DNA of 64,000 nucleotides from QHXQ01 sp045807745 (lineage in GTDB: Bacteria; Acidobacteriota; Blastocatellia; Pyrinomonadales; Pyrinomonadaceae): assembly GCA_045807745.1 (NCBI GenBank), contig JBJMGT010000015.1, positions 186,001-250,000 of the forward strand, written 5' to 3'. Positions 41,994-50,770 of the stretch are shown one piece after another. The position numbers were made by a program, and so were the translations under genes. The number at the start of each line of letters is the position of its first letter. Position 1 is the first letter of the stretch. The notes under the pieces are model-generated. The model did no database searches and was not told where the DNA came from. It was given only the letters and a program-made list of their open reading frames with translations.

Positions 41994-42758
41994 GTGCGAC
42001 AGGCGTGCATCTTGATCGCCACTCTCATCATCATCGTCATCGTCGCCTTGCTGGCCGCCAGCGCCTTAACCGTCTATCGCCGGCAGCAGAAGCTCTTGGA
42101 GGGTCGCGCGCAGCGTGAACTGAAACCCAGAGCACCGCGCAGCCTGTTCGCCGACACGCAAGAGGCGCTCGATGCCAGCGCCAGCGCCCTGCCGCCGCAA
42201 TCGACACACAGTTACGTGGAACAGCGCACAGCGTTTTTGGCGCGCGCCGCGGCCGATGATCTGACGACGCTCGTAGACGCACACCGGACAAATGATGCGG
42301 CGCTCTATCGCGTGGTGTTGCATGAGTTGGTTGAGCGTGCGGCCCGGACGGACGAGAAGCTGCGCGCGCTCGTCTCGTTTATCAAAGGGCGCACAGACCT
42401 GCGCGGGAGCGTCGAACTGGCCGAAGTTTACAGCGCCGTCTGGCAGGAGACGCCCGACCGCGCGACGACGGCCACGATGCTGCACTTCGCCGCCCTATCC
42501 GACGACCCCGACATGTTCCGCAAGGCCGCCGAGATCGCCAGCCTGTTCTGGCAGAACGGACAGTTGCCGCAACTCACCGGCGCGGAGTTGCGCACGCTGA
42601 TCGACAGCGAATACTGGGTGCTCTCGTCCGATGCGCGCCGCACCGGCGCAGGCTTCGTGTTGAAACAGCGCCTTGAAGGACTGCGTCATGAGTTGGCCGA
42701 CCAGACCGCGCCGGCGACTCAGGCGGATGAGCCTGCGACGCAACCCGATGGCATTTAG
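41994..42758 (+). CDS. Membrane-anchored protein of unknown function
   Basis: 254 residues. One N-terminal transmembrane helix (about 4-27) is followed by a basic segment and an all-helical soluble region (about 50-235) that looks like irregular helical repeats. The C-terminus is Ala/Thr/Gln/Pro-rich. The start is GTG at 41994 with no strong SD; the preceding 145 bases (41849-41993) hold nothing recognised. It stands just upstream of an SPFH-family gene on the same strand and could be its partner, by position only. Confidence 0.65.
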   Translation: MRQACILIATLIIIVIVALLAASALTVYRRQQKLLEGRAQRELKPRAPRSLFADTQEALDASASALPPQSTHSYVEQRTAFLARAAADDLTTLVDAHRTNDAALYRVVLHELVERAARTDEKLRALVSFIKGRTDLRGSVELAEVYSAVWQETPDRATTATMLHFAALSDDPDMFRKAAEIASLFWQNGQLPQLTGAELRTLIDSEYWVLSSDARRTGAGFVLKQRLEGLRHELADQTAPATQADEPATQPDGI

Positions 42759-42852
42759 ACCTGTACAGAAACGTTTGCCGTAACTTGTGCGCGTGCATTG
42801 TCGGCGCGCTGGCACAGATGCTCAGACTGCTTGTTGGCAAAAGAGGAGTACC

Positions 42853-45042
42853 ATGAACAACGATCTTTTCTCCTACGTCCCACTGCTAATTGTAGTTGGG
42901 ATCGCGTTTATCGTCTTGCTCATCATCTTGAGTAAGACGCTCGTCAACGTCGGCGCGCGCGAGATCGCGATCAAAGAGCGGCGCTACTTCGGCGCGAAGA
43001 TGCCGCCCGGTCGCGTGGTCGCCACCGAGGGCGAGGTCGGCATTCAAGCCGACGTGCTCAAGCCGGGCTTGCATTTCATCAAGTACCCGTTCGAGCGCGT
43101 CGTGCGCAAAGTGCCGCTCATCGAGATCGGCTCGGACGAGATGGGCATCATCGAAGCCGTGGACGGCGAGCCGATGCAGCCGGGCAGCATCTTCGCGCCC
43201 GACCGCGCCGAGAACGCGCACAACAACTTCCAAGACCCGATTGCCTTTATCAAACGCGGCGGCGTCAAAGGCATTCAACTGCGGACGCTGCCGCCGGGCT
43301 TGTGGCCGATTCATCCTTATCTGTTCCGCGTCTCAGTATCGAAGGCGACGACGATTCCGCAGGGCAAGGTCGGCGTGATGACAGCGGCCGACGGCGCGCC
43401 GCTCGATCCCGGTCGCTTGCTCGGCAAAGCGATTCAAGGGCACGTGAACTTTCAGAACGCCGAGCAGTTCATCGCGCACGGCGGGCAAAAAGGTCCACAG
43501 GTGGACATTCTGACGCCGGGCACGTATCGCATTCTGACCAACTCGATCAGCATCGAAGACGCGAACGTCGTCAAGCCCGGTCTCTTCTTCGTGCGCCTCT
43601 ACGACGCGACCATGATCAGCGAGAATGGGATCGGTCTCGTCGAAGCGCTCGACGGTGGCCAACTCGATCCGCGCGATTACGTGGCCACGACCGTTGATGG
43701 GCACGACAATTTTCAAGACGGGCATGAGTTCATCGGTCATGGCGGGCAGCGCGGGCCGCAGAAAGACATACTGCTGCCGGGCACTTACTACATCAACCCG
43801 CTACTTTTCAAAGTCATCCCGGAGAGCGCGAAGGAAGTGAAGCCGGGCGAGGTTGCGGTCGTCGTCTCGAACGTCGGCAAAGACCCCGGCGACGACATCC
43901 GCCGCGAGATGGCGAAGAAAGTACGCCAGCGCATGGAGCGCGAAGAGCAAGAACAGGCCGAGCAGTCAGCCAAGCGCCTCGACAAGATCGAAGACCACAA
44001 GACGGCGGAAGAGATCAAAGCCGAGTTGATGACGGGCGACCCGGCCGACCGCCGCTTGGACGAAGGCGCGCATGAAGCCTATGTCGTGCCCGAAGGCTAT
44101 CGCGGCATTCAAGAGACGGTCGTCGGCCCCGGTCGCTACTACGTCAACACGTTGGCGATCACGCCGATCATCATCCCGACGACGAACCAGACCGTCGAAT
44201 GGACGGCGGGCGAAGTCGTCAACACGTTCAACCCGTTCGAGGTCATCTCGAAAGACGGCTTCACGATGCAGTTGGAAGTGCGCGTCGTCTTCCGCGTCAA
44301 GCCGGAAGATGCGCCGTTCATGGTCGCCAAGATCGGCGGCATTGATCGATTGATCCAGAACGTGATGCATCCGCTGATCGATTCGATCTTCCGCAACCAA
44401 GCGTCGGAGTCGTCGGCGATGGCGTACCTGCAAAACCGGCACGAGGAGCAGGAGCGCGCCGAAGCACGCGTGCGCGCGCACCTGTTGAAGTATCACGTGG
44501 ACGTGGTGAACGTCTTGATCTGCCACATTCATCTGCCCGAAGAGTTGATGAAGACGCAGACCGAGAAGATTCTCGCCGAGCAGCGTCAGAACATGTACGA
44601 CGCACAGCGCGAGGCTGAAGAGAAGCGCATTCAACTGGCGCGCATCAGCGCACAGGCCGACAACCAGAAAGACCTGATGGCGGCCACCGTCGGCGTCGAA
44701 ATCTCTGGCAAGCGCGCCGAGCAGCGCCGCGCCGAAGGCGAGGGCGAGGCGCACTACATTCTCGCCACAGGTAAAGCCGAAGCCGAGAAGGTGCGTTTGA
44801 TGGGCGAGGCGCAGGGCGTCGCCTACAAGGAGCAGGTCAACGCGCTTGGCGCACAGGGCGTCGCGCTCGTCGAGACATTGAAAGTTATCGGCGAGAAGGG
44901 CGTCCGCATCACACCCGACGTAATGGCCACGGGCGGCGGCGATGGCGGCGGCGGCTTAGGCACGCTCTTGCTCTTGAACCTTTTCCGCGACCGCCTCAAC
45001 CTGCCGGCCGAGAACGGCTCGAAGGCGACAATCAAGAGCTAG
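42853..45042 (+). CDS. SPFH/Band 7 (flotillin-like) membrane protein with three N-terminal repeats
   Basis: 729 residues from ATG at 42853, with GAGGAG just upstream. An N-terminal transmembrane helix (about 8-28) is followed by three related beta-rich repeats of about 85-100 residues (about 95-330), each with DGxxxxP, an NFQ and FIxxGGxKGPQ-type block, and LxPGTYxI. A charged coiled region (about 345-400) comes next, then the SPFH domain (about 415-580), a Glu/Ala/Arg coiled coil, and a Gly-rich C-terminus. SPFH proteins organise membrane microdomains. The repeats recall the short beta repeats of vault-type proteins, but this is only a resemblance. Confidence 0.85.
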   Translation: MNNDLFSYVPLLIVVGIAFIVLLIILSKTLVNVGAREIAIKERRYFGAKMPPGRVVATEGEVGIQADVLKPGLHFIKYPFERVVRKVPLIEIGSDEMGIIEAVDGEPMQPGSIFAPDRAENAHNNFQDPIAFIKRGGVKGIQLRTLPPGLWPIHPYLFRVSVSKATTIPQGKVGVMTAADGAPLDPGRLLGKAIQGHVNFQNAEQFIAHGGQKGPQVDILTPGTYRILTNSISIEDANVVKPGLFFVRLYDATMISENGIGLVEALDGGQLDPRDYVATTVDGHDNFQDGHEFIGHGGQRGPQKDILLPGTYYINPLLFKVIPESAKEVKPGEVAVVVSNVGKDPGDDIRREMAKKVRQRMEREEQEQAEQSAKRLDKIEDHKTAEEIKAELMTGDPADRRLDEGAHEAYVVPEGYRGIQETVVGPGRYYVNTLAITPIIIPTTNQTVEWTAGEVVNTFNPFEVISKDGFTMQLEVRVVFRVKPEDAPFMVAKIGGIDRLIQNVMHPLIDSIFRNQASESSAMAYLQNRHEEQERAEARVRAHLLKYHVDVVNVLICHIHLPEELMKTQTEKILAEQRQNMYDAQREAEEKRIQLARISAQADNQKDLMAATVGVEISGKRAEQRRAEGEGEAHYILATGKAEAEKVRLMGEAQGVAYKEQVNALGAQGVALVETLKVIGEKGVRITPDVMATGGGDGGGGLGTLLLLNLFRDRLNLPAENGSKATIKS

Positions 45043-45065
45043 ACATCGATCAAACGTAGCAAAAG

Positions 45066-45106
45066 GCGGCGGCCGTTCTCGTAACGGTCGCCGCTTGGTT
45101 TTTCTG
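45066..45106 (+). terminator. Rho-independent terminator after the SPFH gene
   Basis: 12-bp GC-rich stem (GCGGCGGCCGTT/AACGGTCGCCGC, one G-T pair), 5-base loop, then TTGGTTTTTC. It ends 24 bases or so after the SPFH stop. Confidence 0.85.
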
Positions 45107-45378
45107 CCTTTTTCCCAAGATAAAGACATGTCAGCCGGGATATTTCGCTTTTTTTTCCGGATTTAGCGGCGTGTTCTGCGCTATACCATCCCGCAAGGCC
45201 GAGTCTAATATTGGGGCAGGTAGACTACCCGCCCGCCAACCGCTGCTCTGACGTTGCCCTGCGCTCTTGCCGTAGAAGGAGATTTGCCCCAGTGCCCTCG
45301 AAAATTATAGAAGTGTGTCGGCGACCGAATCTCCCGCCCGTCGTCTTTATGCTCCGCTCATAAAAGGATGTACCCTCG
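45107..45378. other. Intergenic region before the sedolisin gene
   Basis: About 270 bases without a convincing gene. There is a 24-codon frame from GTG near 45292, preceded by AAGGAG and ending in TAA just before the sedolisin SD. It could be a leader peptide but is too short to support. No clear promoter is seen. Confidence 0.3.
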
Positions 45379-48300
45379 ATGAATATCAAGCATCGCGCGC
45401 GAAGACTGTTGGTTCTCGCCCTGTTTTTGGCGAGCGTGCCGTTTTTTCTCTCTACGCCTAACGTGCCGAAGGCGGACGAGAACCTCGTAGCAAGGGCTGC
45501 GGCTACCCTTCTCTCTTCCACGTCATTTACCTCAGATGCCCCGACCAAGGCGTGGCAGGAGAATCAGAAGCACGGACAAGATGCGCGGCAGAACTCCGCC
45601 GATGATGGCGCTGCTGCGGCACGAGTCAGAGATGCACGCAAGGGGCTGGTGCGGCTTCGAGGCGAGGTGCCGGCCGCGCTCGCCAGTGCCGAGAGACTTC
45701 ACGGAGCCGCGCGCGACGACAGCCCTCTGGCACTCACCGTCGTGCTCGACCGGACTGACCAACAGGGCTTCGAGGCCTTCCTGCGCGGTGTGCAAGACTC
45801 GCAGTCGCCAACGTACCGTCACTATCTCAGCCCGCGCGAACAGGCCCGTCGCTTCGGGCCGAGTCCGCAGGCTTATGATGCGGTGCTCGCGTGGCTTCGG
45901 CGGAAGGGTTTCAGGCTGTTGGAAGGCTCTGCGAACCGGCTGACGCTGACCGTGCGTGCGACGCGGGCGCGCGCACAGCAGGCGTTCGGCGTAGAGATCG
46001 GCGATTACCAGATCGGTAACAGAACTTTTTACGCCAACGACCGTGATCCCGTCGTGCCAGAACAGATCGCCCCATACGTCCAAGCGGTCATTGGCCTCTC
46101 GAACTTGGCGGAGCCGGGGGCGAGCGATGAAGAAGTAAACTCCGGCTACTGCTCGGCGTATGCGGAGGCCGGGGCCCCCAACGACCCGACCTACCAAGGC
46201 TGTTTGCTACGACATCCGTCGATTTGTTTCGAGGGAGAATGTGTGTCCCAGTGTGACATATTGCTGCATGATATTAAAAAAAATCTCTTCCAAGCTTGCA
46301 TGAAAAATCATGGGCAAGGGCCGTCTAGCGGCGGAAATGGCCCGAACTCCGGTGGCTCGAACTCCTCTTCTTTCTCGGCCCCACAACTGCTCCCGGCACA
46401 AGCGGCAGCCGCTCTGCGCTGGCTCGACGTGAATGGCACGGGCCAGACCGTTGGCCTGCTGGAGTTCGACACCTTCAACCGCAATGACATCCGCGACTAT
46501 CTCGCGCTCGCCGGTTACCCGTCGTCGGACATCAACCGCTTGAGCCAAGTGCATGTTAACGGCGGCGCACCGCTGGGGGCGGAAGAGTCCGAGGTGTTAA
46601 TTGACATCATCGCCGTGATGGTCAACGCGCGCGGCGCGAATGTAGTCGTCTATGATGCCCCGTTCACCGGCAATAGCACGAACTTCCAAGCGCTCTTCAA
46701 TCGGATGATCGGCGACGGCGTTACGGTCATCAGTAATAGCTGGTCGTACTGTGAGGATCAGACGACGTTGGCCGACGCGCAGAGTCTTGACGCAATCCTT
46801 GCCAGCGCCGCGGCTGCCGGCATCAGCGTCTTTAACGGCAGCGGCGACAGCGGTAGCACTTGCCTCGACGGCAGCGCCAACACGATTGGCGTCCCGGCCG
46901 ATTCACCACACGCGACGGCCGTCGGAGGCACATCGTTAATATTGGGGCCCGCCCTGACCTATGGTCATGAGACCGCGTGGCTCGGACTGGGCAATATCCC
47001 TCCCACCGGGCAAGGCGGCTTCGGCGTCAGCCGGTTCTTCAGCCGGCCGACTTATCAGAATGGATTCAACAGCTCCCCTATGCGGTCGATACCGGACGTC
47101 GGCGTCAACGCCGATCCCGCGAACGGCATCGAAATCTGTCAGGCGGACGCAGGCGGCTGCCCGACGGGTTTACGCTACGGCGGCACGAGTTTGTCGGCTC
47201 CACTCTGGGCTGCGTTTGCGGCCCTGCTGAATCAGGCGCAAGGGCAGAATCTCGGCCAGCTTAATCCTTTACTGTACCCGCTCGGCAACACCGACGCCTT
47301 CCACTCGGCGACGAGCATGGGCAGCGACTTCCAGCACGTCGGACTCGGCTCACCGAATCTGAATCTGATGCACCGTACGTTGAGCGGCAAGACGGTTGGG
47401 GGCGTGAGTTCCTCGGTCTCCGAGATCAGCGCGGAGCCGCTTAACGTGGTGGCTGACGGCACTGCGGAATCGTTCGTTGTCGTGCGGCTGCGGGACGCGG
47501 ATGGGCACACCGTGAGCGGCAAAACGGTGACGCTCGCGGCGGGCGCGGGCGCGCACGCAACGATTACCCCGGCCAGCGGCGTGTCCAACGTCTCGAACGG
47601 CGCGGTCATCTTCTCGCTCAAGGACACAGTCCCAGAGATAGTGACCTTCACGGCCACGGACACGACAGACAGCGTCGTCTTGCAGAAACAGGTGCAGGTC
47701 GCTTTCGTCGCGCGGCCCGCGACGGCCGGCGGCATCAGCGCCAGCCCATCAACCGTCAACGCGAACGGCAGCGACATGACGACGATCACGGTGACGTTGC
47801 AGGACGCGAACGGCAATCCGTCGCCGGGCAAGGTGGTCAACCTCTCGCAAGGCAACGGCGCTTCCATCATCACGACGACCACGGCGACCACGGACGCGAC
47901 GGGCAAGGTGCAGTTCACGGCTGTCTCGAATAAAGCTGAGACCGTGACCTACACCGCGGTTGACGTCACCGACCGCAATCTGCCGATTCCGGGCAGCGCC
48001 ATTGTCAATTTCGTCAACGCTTCAGGTTTCTGCGGCAGGAATGAAGTTGGTACGGCCGCCCCCGGCTACAGCGTCTCGACCTTTGCGAGCAACTTCCCGC
48101 TAGATTGCTTCTCGCCCAAGGCCCCCATCGGTCTCGCCTTTGACGCCAACGGCAACCTGTTTGTCGGTGACGTTAATAACAACAGCATCTACAGCTTCGG
48201 GCCGCAGGGTGGCATCGCCGGCCCGGCGACGCTGGTCGTGACAGTTCCATCATCGTTCGGCGCGAGCCTTGCTGGGCTGACTTTCGCGAAAGACGGCCGA

Positions 48301-50700
48301 CTCTACGCGGGCCTGAACAATGGCAGCAACATAGTTGAAGTGAATCCGGCTACGGGCGCGGTCATTCGCGTCGTCGCTACCCTGCCGGATGGCCCGCTAG
48401 ACCTGCATGTGGACCCACTGAGCGGAGACCTCTTCGTCTCGGTTTTCGGCGGCATCTATCGCATCACGAACTTCAATAATGGTCCCGGCACAGTGACGCT
48501 TTATTTTCAAGGCGGTTTTATTGATGGATTTGTCTTCGCCCCCGACGGCACGATCTATCTGAAGGGCGGCACCGAAGGCATCTTCCGCGTGACCGGCACT
48601 AACACGCAGAATCCCGGAACGGCGACGCAACTCGCATTCGTTGTCGGCGGCCCTGACGGCATCGCACTTGAGCAGAACCCGGCCAACCCGGCCAAACCGT
48701 TCCTCTACGTGAACCGCAACGACGGCATCATCACGCGGATTGACACAAGCGCTTTGCCGCCGAACGCGATCAATTGTAATGACGCGGGCGCACCATGCAC
48801 AAACATCTACACGGGCGGCTCGCGCGGCGATTTCGTCACGGTTGGCCCGAGCGGCTGCCTCTACGCGACGCAGAGTGACCGGGTCATCAGAGTCACTAAA
48901 GCCGACGGGACGTGCAGTCTCTCGCCCACGAACCCCGCCCCGCAGATCGTGCTCACGCCTGAAAGCGTGCAGCCTTCGCCGGTGCAAGGCACGACCGTGA
49001 CCTTGACGGCCACGGTGAAGAACGTCGCCAATCCTGCGGGCATACCGGTCACCCTGTTCGTGAATGGGGCCAACCCGAGTGCCCATCTGGTCAGAACAGA
49101 CACGAACGGGAACGTCACCTTCACTTACACCGGGGTCTCGACCGGCACGGATCAGTCCTTCGCGGCTGCCGACCTCGGCGGCTCGACGATCTTCTCAAAT
49201 GACGCGAAGGTGACATGGACACCGGGCAAGCACAGCACGTTCCTGAGCGTGAATCTAAGCCCGACGAGTGGCACTGTGAATAGACCGCTGACGCTCGCCG
49301 CCACGCTCGCTGACATCTCGACCGCGCCCATAGATAAGGTCGGTGGGGTTCCGCTCAACTTCTCGCTCGCGGGCCAAATCTGCACGGGCACGACTGATGC
49401 CAACGGGACGGCCGCCTGTACGATAACGCCTAACGTCGCGGCCGGCTCCTATCAACTCGAAGTAACTTTCGCGGGGACGAGCGCGCTGTTGGCCAGTTCC
49501 GCGAAGAAGACTGTTGACCTGATAGAGACGCCGGTCGTCCTGCCTGCCATTCGGTTCAGCAACGCTAACTACCAAGTCGGTGAGGGCGACGGGCGCGTAG
49601 TGGTTACAGTCAATCGAAGCGGCGACACCTCCGGTGCTGTCTCGGTGGGCTACCAGACGTTGGATACTGACGCGTTCAGATTCGGGTGTGCAGATACGGT
49701 GAATAATCAGGGCGGGGCATACGGGCGCTGCGACTACGCCACCGTGGTCGGTACGCTAAACTTTGCGGCAGGTGAGACCAGCAAGAACATCACCGTGCCC
49801 ATCATTGACGACGTGTACGTCGAAGGCAACGAGACATTCCAGATCACACTCGCTAACGCCGTCGCCGCGACCTTAGGAACGCCCGCGAACGCCACCGTCA
49901 CCATCACAGACAACGACACGGCCGCCGGTGCGCCCAACCCGATCTTCCGCGGGGACTTCTTCGTCCGCCAGCACTACCTCGACTTCCTCTCACGCGAGCC
50001 GGAGGCGGCTGGGCTGGCGGCATGGCTCAACGTCTTGAACAACTGTCCGGACGTAAACAACACCGACCCGAACAGCCCTTCGGCAACTTGCGACCGCATC
50101 CTCGTCTCGCAGTCCTTCTTCGGCTCGCCGGAGTTCCAACTGAAGGGCACGTTCGTCTTCCGCTTCTACCGGCTGGCATTCAACCGCTTGCCGCGCTACA
50201 GCGAGATCGTCTTTGACATGAGCGCGGTGACGGGGCGGACGGCCGCCGACACCTTCGCGCGCAAGGCGGCCTTCACCGACTCGTTCGCCCAGCGGCAGGA
50301 GTTCACCGCCGCCTATGGTGGCCTGTCGAATACTGACTACGTGAATGCGCTGCTAGGCCGTTACGGGCTGACGCAGATCACTTGCCCCGACCCGGCCGCG
50401 CCCGACGGCATGGCGAAGGTGACGCTCACGACGAGCGAGCTGACGGGCCAACTCAACGCCGGCACGCTGACGCGGGCGCAGGTGCTCAGGGCCGTAGCCG
50501 ACAGCGATCAAGTAGGCGCGGCGGAGTTCACCCGCGCCTTCGTTGCCGCCGAGTACTACGGGTATCTGCGGCGCACACCCGACACACCCGGCTACAATGC
50601 GTGGCTCAATTACCTGACCACACATCCGACCGATGCGCGCACGATGGTCAACGGCTTCTTGAACTCCCAAGAGTACAAGTTGAGGTTCGGGCCACCGTAA
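45379..50700 (+). CDS. Secreted modular sedolisin (S53, kumamolisin-like) protease
   Basis: 1773 residues. Signal peptide (about 1-33), pro-kumamolisin activation domain (about 110-245), a Cys-rich linker with six Cys (about 255-315), then the S53 catalytic domain (about 330-680). Catalytic Glu405 and Asp409 lie in ESEVLIDI, and Ser604 in GGTSLSAPLW. Downstream are two Big_1-like Ig domains (about 680-880), an NHL/six-bladed-propeller-like segment (about 885-1190), two more Ig-like domains (about 1195-1385), a Calx-beta domain (about 1390-1515) and a C-terminal DUF4214 (about 1525-1773). It is an acid-acting extracellular endopeptidase, probably held at the cell surface. The SD AAAGGATG lies upstream of ATG. 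Confidence 0.88.
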   Translation: MNIKHRARRLLVLALFLASVPFFLSTPNVPKADENLVARAAATLLSSTSFTSDAPTKAWQENQKHGQDARQNSADDGAAAARVRDARKGLVRLRGEVPAALASAERLHGAARDDSPLALTVVLDRTDQQGFEAFLRGVQDSQSPTYRHYLSPREQARRFGPSPQAYDAVLAWLRRKGFRLLEGSANRLTLTVRATRARAQQAFGVEIGDYQIGNRTFYANDRDPVVPEQIAPYVQAVIGLSNLAEPGASDEEVNSGYCSAYAEAGAPNDPTYQGCLLRHPSICFEGECVSQCDILLHDIKKNLFQACMKNHGQGPSSGGNGPNSGGSNSSSFSAPQLLPAQAAAALRWLDVNGTGQTVGLLEFDTFNRNDIRDYLALAGYPSSDINRLSQVHVNGGAPLGAEESEVLIDIIAVMVNARGANVVVYDAPFTGNSTNFQALFNRMIGDGVTVISNSWSYCEDQTTLADAQSLDAILASAAAAGISVFNGSGDSGSTCLDGSANTIGVPADSPHATAVGGTSLILGPALTYGHETAWLGLGNIPPTGQGGFGVSRFFSRPTYQNGFNSSPMRSIPDVGVNADPANGIEICQADAGGCPTGLRYGGTSLSAPLWAAFAALLNQAQGQNLGQLNPLLYPLGNTDAFHSATSMGSDFQHVGLGSPNLNLMHRTLSGKTVGGVSSSVSEISAEPLNVVADGTAESFVVVRLRDADGHTVSGKTVTLAAGAGAHATITPASGVSNVSNGAVIFSLKDTVPEIVTFTATDTTDSVVLQKQVQVAFVARPATAGGISASPSTVNANGSDMTTITVTLQDANGNPSPGKVVNLSQGNGASIITTTTATTDATGKVQFTAVSNKAETVTYTAVDVTDRNLPIPGSAIVNFVNASGFCGRNEVGTAAPGYSVSTFASNFPLDCFSPKAPIGLAFDANGNLFVGDVNNNSIYSFGPQGGIAGPATLVVTVPSSFGASLAGLTFAKDGRLYAGLNNGSNIVEVNPATGAVIRVVATLPDGPLDLHVDPLSGDLFVSVFGGIYRITNFNNGPGTVTLYFQGGFIDGFVFAPDGTIYLKGGTEGIFRVTGTNTQNPGTATQLAFVVGGPDGIALEQNPANPAKPFLYVNRNDGIITRIDTSALPPNAINCNDAGAPCTNIYTGGSRGDFVTVGPSGCLYATQSDRVIRVTKADGTCSLSPTNPAPQIVLTPESVQPSPVQGTTVTLTATVKNVANPAGIPVTLFVNGANPSAHLVRTDTNGNVTFTYTGVSTGTDQSFAAADLGGSTIFSNDAKVTWTPGKHSTFLSVNLSPTSGTVNRPLTLAATLADISTAPIDKVGGVPLNFSLAGQICTGTTDANGTAACTITPNVAAGSYQLEVTFAGTSALLASSAKKTVDLIETPVVLPAIRFSNANYQVGEGDGRVVVTVNRSGDTSGAVSVGYQTLDTDAFRFGCADTVNNQGGAYGRCDYATVVGTLNFAAGETSKNITVPIIDDVYVEGNETFQITLANAVAATLGTPANATVTITDNDTAAGAPNPIFRGDFFVRQHYLDFLSREPEAAGLAAWLNVLNNCPDVNNTDPNSPSATCDRILVSQSFFGSPEFQLKGTFVFRFYRLAFNRLPRYSEIVFDMSAVTGRTAADTFARKAAFTDSFAQRQEFTAAYGGLSNTDYVNALLGRYGLTQITCPDPAAPDGMAKVTLTTSELTGQLNAGTLTRAQVLRAVADSDQVGAAEFTRAFVAAEYYGYLRRTPDTPGYNAWLNYLTTHPTDARTMVNGFLNSQEYKLRFGPP

Positions 50701-50743
50701 CGGCTATATGGCATCGGAGCGGTGCGCCGAAAAGAGCAACAGG

Positions 50744-50770
50744 GGCCCGCGTTATAGCCCAACGCGGGCC
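50744..50770. terminator. Hairpin between two convergent genes
   Basis: Perfect 10-bp stem GGCCCGCGTT/AACGCGGGCC with a 7-base loop that overlaps the stop of the minus-strand regulator gene. No T-run on either side, so its role as a terminator is uncertain. Confidence 0.45.

Noticed and set aside
45225..45548. Minus-strand frame of 107 codons before and into the sedolisin gene.
   Set aside because: No SD, no recognisable features, overlaps a well-supported secreted-protein start.
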